Of a DNA stretch of 64,000 nucleotides, positions 19,524-31,062 are shown piece by piece. The stretch lies in contig NC_065577.1 in NCBI RefSeq assembly GCF_937616625.2, positions 28,161,501 to 28,225,500 of the forward strand, in the 5' to 3' direction. Both the position numbers and the translations under genes were made by a program. The notes below the pieces were generated by a model. The model searched no databases. It was not told the DNA's origin and worked only from the letters and a program-made list of their open reading frames with translations. Position 1 is the first letter of the stretch. Every line of letters starts with the position of its first letter. Source of the stretch: Mercurialis annua (Eukaryota > Streptophyta > Magnoliopsida > Malpighiales > Euphorbiaceae).

Positions 19524-21472
19524 AAAATTTCTTCATCTTGTACCAACTTTGCTATTTCCCATAGCCGTAGTACTGTACTCGTAATATATCATTCTTGATG
19601 CCAACTTTTAATCAATCTTCAACCATCTTATATCAACTATATTTGATTAATTTTAACAATTCAAATGGTTGACCTAACATTCTAAGTCAACTTGGACTTG
19701 TCAAAAATTGCTCTTTGAGCCTACTTCGGCTATCCGAACCGCTTATCCTGAAGATTCCGTTTACTAAATAAAATTGGTATTCAAATAGTCTGCAGCATGG
19801 TCTACAATTTTTGTTGAGACTTCGCGTTGAGATTATCCCTTGAAGATATCAAAAATCTGCCTCAATGTTGCCTTCTTAAGTTGATTTTGGAGACTATCAA
19901 ACTGCTGTTATTGGCTGCTGTTTGAGCCTATGAACCAATCATCTAAAACAATCCTTATTCCAAACAACTTCCATACCCCTATATTTTGATATCCAATCTA
20001 CAACTTTCATTAAGAGTCGAACTCAAACCGACGTCTTTTTGGTTTCCGAACTCACCTTCGAAGTTGGCTTTTAGCCACACTTTTATGCTTCGTTTAATTC
20101 ATGTTTTTTGCTCGTCTTTGAGACTGAAAAACAATTAATCTAATTGGATGATACCATGATTAAATTATCCAAATGTAATCTATGCAGTACCATTTACTTG
20201 TATCCATAAACTAAAATTAAAAATAATCGGGTCACATGGTCCGAATTTTTCCCGAAACATATCCTCGTGGGCTGATTTGGAACTGCGTTCTATCGTCGCC
20301 AATTCCAATCCATCCCACCTTGGAAATTCTTTTAACGTTCCTACTTAACGTTCATTTCCCCTTTTTTTTATTAGTATAAGATTAATCCTTCATCTTTTCT
20401 TGTCTTTTAGTCGTTTACTTTCTTCGACATTAGGGAGGAATTATTATCTCACAATAATTTCATCGATCTTCTTTCGATGCTTTCTTGCAATCTTACTCTC
20501 GGCCCTAACACTTTCTTGTTAGGTTATGCAACTTCGTAATAATCTCTATATCCGTCTTGCATCGAATAATTTTCATCTTTATCGGAGTCCGACGTCATTT
20601 TACCTTGACGTTTCTCGACTTTCTTGTACTTAATCGTGTATATGTTCATACAGGATATCCTTATCAATATCAATCGATCACTTCAAGGCCTCCTGAGATT
20701 GAATCTCATGAAGTTGAATACTTAGCGAGTATTATTTAATATGTTTTGCGTCCATCTTTCATCGTGTATTTCTTATCTTTCGATTCTTTAACTCCACTTC
20801 TCCATGTCGAATTGGTAGCACCTTTAACATCGTCCGATGACATTCTTTTCCTTTTCTTATTAACTTTTTCTATCATTTCATAGGTCTTACTTTAATGTAT
20901 TTTGATCGCTTTATACATTTTACTCCAATGTACATGTCATATATGACATCTTTTGGTTCTAATGAATGTAGGATTAATAGCTCCTTTATCGTCGTTAATT
21001 GAAGTTATTATCTTTATCGTATTGCATTTCTCGATTCCTTTGCATTTCTCGAAAGGCATTAGAATCATGTCCAAGTTATTCCTTTTCAGACTCATTGACG
21101 TATTGCACTCTCGATCACGTATACATCTTTATCTTTGACTCTTACTAACGTCTGGTCTATCAGCAAGGTCAATCTTGTGTTCTCTTTTAGTTTATACATT
21201 TGGCTCTTTTTGCCTGCGGTTATATCGAATCCGCTTTTTTTATATCACTTTATTCTTTGTACTAGGTGTCCTTTCGTCAGACTACTTCGTTATGATCTAT
21301 TTTTCTTTTCTTTCTCGTTTACTTTTACCAAGTACTATGCATTATATGCGTATCATTCAATTCTTTTCACTACTACATGGTCTTCCCATAGTCCGTATTC
21401 TTTTCGGGTCTTTAAGTTTTCTTCTTTTCACTTTACACTTTCCATTTTAGCCTCGTCTTGTTTCTAGGTAAG
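19524..21472 (-). other. Pyrimidine-rich (sense purine-rich) internal remnant
   Basis: About 1.95 kb between the two LTRs of the minus element, with T and C excess on the plus strand. The expected PBS complement (GCTCTGATACCA) is absent at the right edge, so the 5' end of the internal region is deleted. Open frames at 20557-21467 have no resemblance to retroelement proteins. Confidence 0.55.
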
Positions 21473-23796
21473 CGTCACGACCCAAATTATTGAGCCGAGA
21501 CCGGCGCTAGGGAATGGGAGTGGTAGCTCCGAAACCCGTAGCAAGCCTAAAACAATTAGAACGTTTTCGCAAACAAACAATCACATAATAACCATACAGA
21601 CGAAAGAAAATACATAAACATATATACATATGTACACTAGTCGATCGATACAAACATATGTGCATATAGCTTCTATACCACGTACGTACTAGCCCGACGA
21701 TAATATATACATACTAGTGTATCCAGGTCACATCACGGGCAACTAGCTCCGTGAGACAAAATAACAACAGACGAGCCTACAAAAAGATATACACAAATAA
21801 TAGCAAGTATGAACAACCATCACAGTACAGTGCTGTCACAGACCACAACTCTGTCAAAAAGGTGACTACTACTATAGTTCTATGGAAGTCGGGAACTATA
21901 CATGCAACTGCGGACTTCCGGACCCAAAAGGTGGACTCTAGTCAAGTCCATACTCTAAGCACCTGAAAATGTTAAACCACAACGGGGTCAGACTATGCTG
22001 AGTGAGATTACATATTACTAACGGTATTATAAAAGTAGCATCGCAGTTAACAAAACATTTAAACAAATATATAATGTATACCAAGCATTTGATCCAATCA
22101 AGACCCTAGTCTTACAAACGATCCTGAACTAGGTATTTCTTACTTGTTACAAACGATAGTGATTTCTCAAATCCTGTTGGTAAGGTCCTGAGAAAGTTTG
22201 ACCGAGTTTAACCTATACCAAGTGGTACAGTCCCGGGATAGTTTGACCTAGCTAAACTAGTACCGTTACTTATAACCAAATGATCGATATGTGAGTCCCG
22301 AGATAGTTCGACCGAGTTTAACCCTTTAGACACAAGTCCCGAGAATAAACCACCGAGTTAAACCTTGTGTCTAACACAAAGGAGTTAATCTTTTTCTATT
22401 TCCTAAGACTTACGCGACACTGGTGATCACACAGCTTATTGACGCCTAATAGGTAGCTTGTTTCTTGGGATCGCACACATGTTTCTTATACATAGAAACA
22501 ATCAACAAACGATATACTATACAAACAAGTTATATAATATGCGGTGCAATTGATAATAATATTTATAATATATTAAATAGCTTTTACGAATAATACATGA
22601 AAGTAAAATATAACTCACATGGACCGCCATTCAATCAACTATATTATCGATATGATGATCAAACCCCGATAATCCAAATGCGTCAAACTCGTAGCTTGTC
22701 AATATGTCTGTTACAAATTCAAACCAATATAAGTTTAATTTCGTAAATGTATCTCAAAATCTAAAATCTTAGGTTAAGAACTTAGGTCGATTCAATCTTA
22801 TTCTCACACAATTATTGGTTCGATAACTCCTAAATACAATTTCAAAAGCTAACGTTCAAGGAGTCATACAACCTTTTTCAAATACATTTTGCTCATATTT
22901 TAACTTTTAATTTTTTTATCATTTAATGGTTTACTTTAAACCAAAACCTCTTGTTCTTCCATTTACGTTTCATTCTTTACGTAACATAATTTTTTCATTC
23001 TCTTTTAGGTTCCGAAAACAGCTCAAAAAGTCGAAAACAAAAGTTCGGCTGCCCCCTTTTTGGTCTGCTCGACGAGAAAAAGTGTTAGTTCGTGCATGAA
23101 AATGAGAAAATTTAAACTGCGTGATTAAAATGAGAAAACGTATAAAGTTCGTGATTTTTTTTGACATTAACCCTTCTTTTAATCTCAATATCATCTTTAA
23201 CTTGATATTCTTTTGAATATCAACTTTAAGTTTTAAACTTTAACGGCTTTATTTTTAAACCGGTAAAGTATTGAATAACTTAAATACGTCTAGATCGAGT
23301 CTCAAATCCAATCTTGATCATATTGTATTGGTTATATTACACCAAAATCACTTTATCTATTCAATCTCAATTTATCGCATTTTTCACGTCAACTTTATAG
23401 TCTACGTTTTAAACTTAAAACGCTCAATCCTTAACTTCAATTCCTTTGCGTTTTAACATTTAAAATAGCCCTTATACATTGATGTTTCAACAACTTTCAA
23501 TCGATAAAACCTTAGTCCAACGTTGGATTTCAAAAACTGTTTTACGTTACGATTGATCTCTAGCTTCATAACTTGCAATTTTACATAAAATTTATCGCCT
23601 TAGGACCTCGGGAAAGGGTTAGCATCAGCCCTTTCCTCCATTGCTGCCCTCCTCTTCTTTGGCAAGGGGAGGGGCTGCTTGAGCTCTGGTGCAACGCAGC
23701 TTCACTGTGTTCGGCTCTGGTGCACCGTGCTGGACATTCTGTCCAGCACGTCCAGACACTAAGGCCTCCGACCAGCCACCATCTCCTCCATCAAAC
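21473..23796 (-). repeat. 5' LTR of the minus element, cut by Athila insertion
   Basis: It starts CGTCACGACCCAAATTATTGAGCC and follows 16486-18540 segment by segment, including the GGACCTCGGGAAAGGG ... CACCATCTCCTCCATCAAAC block (23600-23796, compare 18355-18545). Hairpin I is at 22435-22453. The sequence that should follow CAAAC is replaced at 23797 by an Athila LTR; the rest is not found in the window. Confidence 0.85.
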
Positions 23797-24029
23797 TGAT
23801 AGGAGTAAAATACTCCTATGATACAAATCGCTTTTACATCGCTTTGTATGCTTTTTATAACATGTTTGATAGTGATTATATCTCTTATTACGTGAGTTAG
23901 CGTTTAAGTATAAACAGAGCGGATGTGAAGGTTTTGGGTCCAAAAGCGCGAAGTGTTGAAGATATATGGTTGTCGGAAGTTGGATTGAAGCCTTGGAGCA
24001 AGTCGGCAACCAAGAAGGCCATTTAAGCC

Positions 24030-24150
24030 TAGGTCTCGATCGAGAAGCCCAGACACATATGCTTCTCGATTGAGAAGAGAAGTAGAATGTCAGCAAAATG
24101 GCCTTCTCGATCGAGAAGTAAGTTTTAATGAGGCTTCTCGATTGAGAATC
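24030..24150. repeat. CTTCTCGATCGAGAAG palindrome array (5' LTR)
   Basis: Four perfect or near-perfect copies, two with CGATTGAG, separated by about 25-45 bp. The same 16-bp palindrome recurs at 26139-26300, 30764-30890 and 37315-37390, always in Athila sequence. Confidence 0.9.
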
Positions 24151-24262
24151 ACCTGTTCTCAGGAATTTAAATCCTTTTGTGTTTTTGTGCTCTCTTGGCC
24201 CACTTCCACTTTTGGCCAAACAACTTGTAATAGGATATTTTTATTTCCTTTTTGGGCTTGAC

Positions 24263-24270
24263 TATATAAA
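24263..24270 (+). promoter_or_regulatory. TATA box of the Athila LTR
   Basis: TATATAAA following TTGGGCTTGAC, identically placed in the other LTR at 37499-37506. Placement and conservation suggest the LTR promoter. Confidence 0.6.
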
Positions 24271-25089
24271 GCACCTTATCTTTTTAGGCCATTTTATCTA
24301 GCACTTTGTAAGACATCAATTAAGAAGTTTTTAGTTATTCCTTTTGTGTTCCCAAAAATAGTGTAGAGATTTTCATTGTTCTTGTTGTTCATCATACTAT
24401 TTCCATTTTTTGGGTATTAAATCCCTTTCAATACAAGTATTATTAATGGGTCTTCATTATCTTATATATGTTTGCTTGTACTTCATTTCTCTTTATGGTA
24501 AATTTCTCTATCCATATTATGTCTATTTATTATTACTTGGTAGTTGATATTAGCTTAGTAATGGTAGGCTAAACCCCTTGTTTGGGGGTTGTTAATGAAG
24601 GCATGTTAGGATTTAAGGATTAGGAGTGTGTGGGCTATGGTTTATTGTGGTTTGTATGCTTAGCCTAGGTTAGTGTGATCTATTAACCTAGGGCTTAGGT
24701 CTAATTAATTAAGCGAGAGTCAATTAATTAGACGGACTTGTTTAATCATAAACCTAGGACCTAATCACGCTAGGGCGGTTTAGGGATTAGGTTGTCTTTA
24801 AGTTTGCGTATTGAATTGCAATTAATTGGTTTAGTCGACATCTAATTATGCTAGGGCGATTTAGATGTCGGTTAATAATTAATTGTGATTTTCCTAGTTC
24901 TTGACTCAAGAGAGCGAAATTTATGGCTTTAGAATGGCTTGACCCGAACGACACCTATTTGCATTCCGACTCCTAGGATTCTACCGGCCCTATTTAGTAA
25001 CCCTTGAACCTCTTTTATTATTGTTTCAATCCCTTAACTAATTAGTTTGTGATTTGTTGTTTGTTTTATAGTTTAATCTTTGTTCGCTT

Positions 25090-26055
25090 TAGTTTAATTC
25101 CGTAGTGTGCGGTCGAACACCGTGGTGTGCGGTCGCACACCGTACTGTTCTTGCGCACCGTACGGCCGTGCTTTTGCACGCCGTTTCTGGGCAGCTCGGA
25201 CATGCTCCAAATCGATTCTGTCATATTCCTATCTCATTTTAACAAAAAAATCAACTACAAATTCATCAAAACGATTAGCGAAAACGTGATTACGTTTCAT
25301 TCAAAATGAACAGCCCCGTATTCCTCAATTTCAGCACCCTAAACCGCAATCATACCTCGATATAAAGCTTAGGATTGATAGAGAATTAAATTCCGAGCAA
25401 TTCAATATAAAGAATGTGTGATTTGGATGAGAAACAGCGAAACCGCGGCGAATCGAAATGGATCACCTTATTTTCTTCTTTCTCTTTATCTTCTAGATCC
25501 TTCTTATTCATGAAATGAAATTTCATTTCAATTATCTATCATTTATAAAGCTTGGTTAATTTTCCTTTTTGATCCTTCATTTCTTTATTTAATACAAATC
25601 TTTCTTTTAACTTATCTTTTAATCAAACGATTAATTATTTACTTTAACTCGAGTATACATGTATTATTTATATCCAAATAAATAATACTTCTCCATAATT
25701 ATTGTTTTCCTCACTAATCTTCTAATTGCTATTCTCGAGGCTTAATTGGCTAATTAACACTTTGGTCCTTGAACTTCTCAAAAATTGCAATTTAGTCCAA
25801 AACGCTTCCGCGTCCAAATTTTAAACAGTCTCCAATCGATAATACAAAGTATCTCGCGGAATTCGGCGAAATAATTATCAACTTGGGATTTATATTTTAT
25901 TTTATATTAATTTCTCTCGATTATCTCGTAATCCCGACAATTCTGTTTAATGGAAATTATTCCAAATTTCCTACATTATTATATTAAATTTACTTTTATC
26001 AAAAATTATAACACGTGGCACGTTATAATTTATTTTAATTATTGGGGGTATTACA
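25090..26055 (-). repeat. Left half of a split solo LTR (TGTAATA family)
   Basis: Read on the minus strand from 26055 this is TGTAATACCCCC and onward, matching the first 966 bp of the reference LTR through the GACGATCGATTTCG-like block and ending in the TGTGCG/CGCACA array. The other 1,505 bp are at 32071-33575 on the plus strand. The sum, 2,471 bp, equals the 2,476-bp reference LTR within a few bases. CTTAA flanks the true ends of both halves (26056-26060 as TTAAG; 33576-33580). Confidence 0.9.
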
Positions 26056-26562
26056 TTAAGATTACGCCACCTCATCACCCTCATGTGAGTCCTTGAAGAG
26101 TCTTGGAAAAACCAAAAGATGATGTGGCCTTTAATGAAGCTTCTCGATCGAGAAGCACCTGAGAAATGTGATTCTCGATCGAGAAGCACCTGAGAAATGT
26201 GCTTCTTGATCGAGAAGCACTTTTTTGCAAGATTCTGCTTCTCTTCTCGAAGCACTTCTCGATCGAGAAGCTTGGTTTTTTGAGCCAAAATTTGCTTCTT
26301 GGTCGAGACTCAAAAAAATTTCAATTGCTCCTCAAACTTGATGCTTCGCTTCCCCGATCTCTACACAACAAAAACACGAAACACCCCGGTATTACATGGA
26401 ACAAAAGATGTAAAGAACTAAGCTAATCAAGAAACTAATAAAAATTGCTCAATGTAAATAACTAAGTAATTAAGCTAAAAGGAAGAAAATCGAACCTCTT
26501 GGGATTGCCTCCCATGTGCGCTTGTTTCAAGTCGAAAGCTAAACCGTACTTTTGCATGAAAC
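26056..26562 (-). other. Athila post-pol spacer with palindrome array
   Basis: On the minus strand this follows the integrase end. It contains GCGCACATGGGAGGCAATCCC-like sequence (about 26500-26525), a block typically seen just after pol in Athila/Tat elements. About five CTTCTCGATCGAGAAG-like palindromes lie at 26135-26310. No coding frame of note. Confidence 0.65.
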
Positions 26563-27553
26563 TCAAGAAGGAAGGGCGAGATGGACTTTCTCTCCTGATT
26601 GATCCGTCAAAGGTCCCAAGTAGGGCTTGCAATGGTGTCCGTTGACCTTAAACGTCTCCTCTTTTTGGTTATCCAATTTTAGAGCTCCATGATCCGCTAC
26701 ATGCTGGATCTTAAAAGGTCCACTCCACCGGGATTTCAACTTGCCCGGAAACAAACTTAGTCTCGAATTATACAGCAAAACGAAAGCTCCAACCTCAAAG
26801 GTCATGGGCTAGATGTGGGCATCATGCCATCTTTTGGTTTTTTCCTTGTAAAACTTGGCATTCTCATAAGCATTGAATCGAAACTCATCCAATTCATCGA
26901 GTTGCAACACCGCTTTTTGCCTGCCTCTTTGAAATCATAATTCAATTTCTTGATTGCCCAATAGGCCTTGTGTTCTAGCTCCACCGGCAAGTGACATCTT
27001 TTTCTATACACGATTCGTTCAGGGTTAATACCAAGCGGAGTTCTGAAAGCCGTATGATAAGCCCACAAAGCATCGTCCTACTTTAGGGACCAATCCTTCC
27101 GTGTCCCATTCGCCGTCCTTTCTAATATTCGCTTCAATTCCCGATCTGATACCTCTACTTGACCGCTTGATTGTTGGTGATAGGGGTGGGAACTCGGTGG
27201 TACACACTATACTTCTTCATCAACGCTTAGAATTGCCGGTTATAAAAATGAGACCCCCCGTCACTAATAATCATCCTTAGGTCCCAAACCGGTTCTTTGA
27301 ACGCTTGAGGAACCTCAGGACCAACTTGGCATCATTTGTGTGTAAGGCCTCCGCTTCTACTCATTTAGAGACGTAATCAACTCCTACCAAGATGTACATA
27401 TTCCCAAAAGAAACCGTAAAAGGGCCCATAAAGTCGATACCCCAAACGTCGAATATTTTTACTTCTTGAATGGAGATCAACGGCATTTCATCCCTTTTTG
27501 AAATATTCCCAACTCATTGGCAACGGTCACAATGCCCCACCATGTCCTTAGCA
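26563..27553 (-). pseudogene. Athila integrase, broken
   Basis: On the minus strand: a zinc-binding remnant (GHCDRCQ near 27520), then WGIDFMGPF with the first catalytic Asp, IISDGGSHF with the second Asp, and a following helix that carries the Glu in a shifted frame (about 27160). Next come WAYHTAFRTPLGINP and the C-terminal domain [15 protein letters not shown] ... [11 protein letters not shown], ending near 26563. Frameshifts and stops split it into at least three frames. Integrase would join element cDNA to host DNA; this copy cannot be functional. Confidence 0.85.
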
Positions 27554-28237
27554 TCACAAAATAGTGTTGAAAAAAAAACCGCTTTTAAGCACTCTCGCGG
27601 CAGACCTTGATGCCCAATAATGGCCGGCATAATCCGACTCATGGAAATGGACCAAGATTGGCATCACTTCTTGAATAGGCAGACATCTTCTTATCATACT
27701 ATCCCCAAAAATTTTAAACAAGAAGGGTTCATCCCATAAATACCTCTTGACGTCGAACAATAATTTCTTTCGTTGGTGAAAATTCAAATTCGGAGGCATG
27801 ACTTCCGACGAGAGATAATTGGCGATGTCGTCATACCAAGGTGTTGCCAAGTCGGATATGGCCATAAGCGTCTCATCCATAAACCTTTCATAAATTTCCA
27901 CCTCAATGGGTATTGGTTTTGGATTTTCGAGCCTTGATAGGTGGTCCGCAACCATATTCTCTGTTCCTCTCTTGTCTCGGATCTCAATGTCAAACTCTTG
28001 CATCAAAAGGATCCACCGGATTAGGCGAGGTTTTGCATCTTGCTTGGCAAAGAGATGCCTCAATGCCGCGTGGTCGGTAAAAACAATAGTCTTGGCCCCA
28101 AGAAGATAAGATCGGAACTTGTCAAGAGCAAAACTCACGGCTAGCATCTCTTTTTTCGTGGTGGTGTAATTCAATTGAGCCCCCGCCATAGTTCTATTTG
28201 CATAATAAATCACATGGACTCGCCCCAACACACACAC
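27554..28237 (-). pseudogene. Athila RNase H and integrase N-terminus
   Basis: A 227-codon open stretch on the minus strand. RNase H residues are visible: [10 protein letters not shown] (Glu), [13 protein letters not shown] (Asp) and [10 protein letters not shown] (Asp); the first Asp lies in MCDASD of the preceding frame. A connection region follows, then the integrase HHCC start [15 protein letters not shown]. Order and sequence are those of Athila/Tat gypsy elements. The upstream RT lies in another frame, so expression as a polyprotein would need a frameshift. Confidence 0.9.
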
Positions 28238-29036
28238 ACTATATCTTGGTCACTAGCATCGCACATGAGCTCAAATGTCAAGCTCCAATTCGGAGATGAA
28301 ATAATAGGACCGGTCACAAGTGCTTCCTTTAATTTCCCAAATGCATCATAACACTCTTTTGTGAATTCAAATGGGGCATCCTTCACTAAGAGATTCGTCA
28401 ACGGCCTTGCGATAGATGAGAACTCCTTATTGAGCCGGCGATGGAAACCTGCATGGCCTAAGAATGCCCGGACTCCTTTCACCGTGACCGGAGCAACTAC
28501 CTTCTCGATTACTTCCGTCTTCATTCTATCCACCTCAATACCCGCTTCTGAAATCATATGCACAAGCACAATACCCTCTTCAACCATGAAGTGGCATTTC
28601 TCGTAATTAAGGACCAAGTTGGTGTCCTCACACCGCTTTAACACACGCTCGAGATTCGCCAAACACCTGTTAAAAGAATCACCAAAAACATAAAAGCCAT
28701 CCATAAATACCTCCATTATGTCTTCCACCATATCATTGAAGATTGAGGTCATTCAACGTTGAAAGGTTGCGGTAGCGTTGCACAATCCAAAAGGCATCCG
28801 CCTATAAGCAAAAGTGTTGTAGGGGCAAGTGAACGTCGTCTTTTCTTGGTCATCAGGGAAAGTTCAAAATTTGGTTATAGCCAGAGTACCCGTCGAGAAA
28901 GCATAGTACTATGACCGCCACTCTTTCAAAAATTTGATCAATGAATGGTAGCAGAAAATGGTCTTTTCGGGTCTCCGCATTGAGCTTCCGGTAATCAATA
29001 CATACTCGTCAACCGGTCACCGTTCTTGTAGAGATT
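28210..29036 (-). pseudogene. Athila reverse transcriptase, C-terminal two thirds
   Basis: From 29036 downward on the minus strand: TRTVTG, a stop where Trp is usual, RVCIDYRKLNAETRKDHF, FLDGYSGYNQI, a frameshift, TTFTCPYNTFAYRRMPFGLC, then MEVFMDGFYVFGDSF. The family motif is FMDDF, so the second catalytic Asp is Gly here. RT then runs through NYEKCHFMVEEGI and FLGHAGFHRRLNKEFS to MCDASD at the RNase H border. The N-terminal part is beyond the insertion at 29040-30263. Confidence 0.9.
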
Positions 29037-29039
29037 TCA

Positions 29040-30263
29040 CTACTAGAAAACTGCTGATTAGTGACGGATTTTAGCGACGGATTTGAAATCCGTCGCTAAA
29101 ATCAAATTTAGCGACGGATTTAGCGACGGATTTTGAATTCGTCGCTAAATCCTCGAAAAAATTGGCGGGATTCCTCCCGCCAACTTTAGCGACGGAAATT
29201 CCGTCGCTAAAATGGCGGGACAAACCCCGCCAATTTTTTTTCGCTTTAGCGACGGATTTCAAAATCCGTCGCTAAAAGCTTTACATTTAGCGACGGATTT
29301 CAGAATCCGTCGCTAAATGCTTACTTTTAGCGACGGATTTCAGAATCCGTCGCTAAATGCTTACTTTTAGCGACGGATTTCAGAATCCGTCGCTAAAAGT
29401 ATTAATTCTATTAAAAAATAATAATTTATTTAAAAAAAATATTTATTTAAAAAAAATATTTGTTAAAAAATATTCATTTATTAATAAAATAATTATTTAT
29501 TAAAATATATTTATTTATTAATAAAATAATTATTCATTAAAAAATCAATTATGTATAAAAAATAATTATTTATTAAAAAATAAATATTAATGAAAAAATA
29601 ATAATTTACAAAAAATAATAATTTATTAGAAAATTTATTATATTAGAATGCGGTAATAAAGTGTAAAAGTAATAATTTATTATTTTTATTTAAAATAAGT
29701 ATTTGAAAAATAATTTATTAATTATTTATTTAAAATATAATTCTTTTATAATGTGGTTGTTAATTGCGGGAGTAAGTATTTATTCATTTTAGTTATATTT
29801 AAATATAATATATATAGATATGTATCAAGAATCTGAGCTGGATAAGATGGAGTTACGCGCGGGGAAACTAGAAGGTTAAAGAGATTTGGCTGAGAGCAAT
29901 TGAAGGATGGGTGACCTGCTGGGAAGTTTGCAAAAATTGCCGCAGGATGATGATAGGTTACCTGTCGCGGGTGAGTGGGTGACCGTGGGCTATAGATTAA
30001 ATAATATTTCATTTTTAGCTTTAATTAAAAAAATTAATTTTATTTTTATTTTTTTGAAAAAAAAAAATAGGTGACAAATTAAAATCCGTCGCTAAATCCG
30101 TCGCTAAATTTTTTAAAATCCGTCGCTAATTTTTTCTTTTTGTAGCTAAATAATTTAGCGACCAGAAATATGCGACAAATTAAATCCGTCGCTAAAGCCA
30201 TTTAGCGACGGATTTATGTCATTTAGCGACGGAAAAATCCGTCGCTAAATGACATATTTCTAG
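29040..30263. mobile_element. Non-autonomous CACTA-like element
   Basis: A 1,224-bp insertion in the Athila RT frame. The ends are CTACTAGAAA and TATTTCTAG, an imperfect inverted terminal repeat close to the CACTA(C)NAGAAA type. TCA lies on both sides (29037-29039 and 30264-30266). Removing it rejoins the RT frame without a shift. Both subterminal zones are packed with TTAGCGACGGATTT and its complement (29060-29400 and 30085-30250), as in plant CACTA elements. The middle is AT-rich and has no transposase. Confidence 0.8.
29050..29400. repeat. Subterminal GCGACGGATTT inverted repeats
   Basis: About a dozen copies of TTTAGCGACGGATTT in both orientations, many as back-to-back palindromes with AAATCCGTCGCTAAA. 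The last three units are almost identical (ending near 29400). They probably served as transposase-binding sites. The right-hand set is at about 30085-30250. Confidence 0.9.
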
Positions 30264-30266
30264 TCA

Positions 30267-31062
30267 TTTTCAACTACGGTCATCCAACCTTTCTTGGGCA
30301 CACATTGGGTAGGGCTCACACATCCGCTATTCGAGATAGGATTGATAATCCCGGCATCTAAGAGCTTGACTATCTCCTTGTGCACCACTTTTTTCATGTT
30401 GGGATTCAACCTCCTTTGCCTTTAAGTGCATTTCTTGGACTCATCTCTAGGTGGAGCTTGTGCATTACCACTTGAGGACTAATCTCTCTAATGTTGGAGA
30501 TTAGCCATCCCATGGCCAACACATGACTCCTTACTACTTGTACCACCCTCTTCTCTTAAGCTTGTGAAAGCTTGTTGGAGATAATAATGGGAAGTGTTTT
30601 GTTTTCCACCATGGGTGGTACCTCGGATGATGTAGGTGTGATTCCCTCATTCTTGATTAAAATCTCCGGCTTAGGTTCATCTTCCTTGGAATACTCATCA
30701 TTAGGATCATCGGAATGGAAAACAAGCTTCGAAACTTTCACATATTATGTTTTTGCCTTGCTTCTCGATCGAGAAGGGGTCTGGGAATTGCTTCTCGATC
30801 GAGAAGCTTCTTTTCCAGACTTTCTGTTTCCCTTTTTCCTTGCTTCTCGATCGAGAAGGCCCTGGGTTTCTGCTTCTCGATCGAGAAGCTCATCTTCACA
30901 AGGGGAAACTTCAATTTTTCTTATTCCTCCCCGGTTAAGGTTAATTTGAAGCTTCTTGAAGATCTCAAGAAACTTATAAAACTTTTGATTGACCGCCGCC
31001 TTTCTTAGCCGGCTTGGGAATCGTACCTTAGGCACAAAAGGTGGAGGTGGAGGTGGTAACTA
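30267..31062 (-). pseudogene. Athila gag end and RT start, protease missing
   Basis: On the minus strand, a Pro-rich run then FVPKVRFPSRLRK and FYKFLEIFKKLQINL (31060-30950), the Athila/Tat hinge between gag and protease. Instead of the roughly 150-residue protease there is a 100-residue open linker. It is built around four CTTCTCGATCGAGAAG palindromes, read as LLDREA twice in one phase and SRSRS twice in another. The frame then stops and RT entry sequence follows: LPIIISNKLSQA, then PNMKKVVHKEIVKLLDAGII and CVPKKGWMTVVEN, up to the CACTA-like insertion. Confidence 0.8.
30764..30890. repeat. CTTCTCGATCGAGAAG palindrome array inside gag-pol
   Basis: Four perfect copies within about 125 bp, at the place of the missing protease. 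The sequence stays open on the minus strand through all four. Confidence 0.95.

Larger units (their letters stand above)
23797..25089 (+). repeat. Athila-type 5' LTR
   Basis: It begins TGATAGGAGTAAAATACTCC, whose GGAGTA and TACTCC arms can pair. It matches 37065-37699 along its first 650 bp. It carries four copies of a CTTCTCGATCGAGAAG-like palindrome (about 24030-24150) and a TATATAAA at 24263-24270, about 30 bp upstream of the likely start site. The 3' end and PBS are not identifiable: the sequence passes at about 25089 into part of another LTR at an inversion breakpoint. The 5 bases before it, CAAAC, would be the target duplication. Confidence 0.8.

Noticed and set aside
20953..21467. Hydrophobic open frames that look like membrane proteins
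   Set aside because: The region is T-rich because it is the complement of a purine-rich retroelement interior. T-rich codons give Phe, Leu and Ser, and no family is recognisable.
27906..28606. Plus-strand frames at 27906-28109 and 28361-28606
   Set aside because: Antisense shadows of the Athila RNase H and RT.
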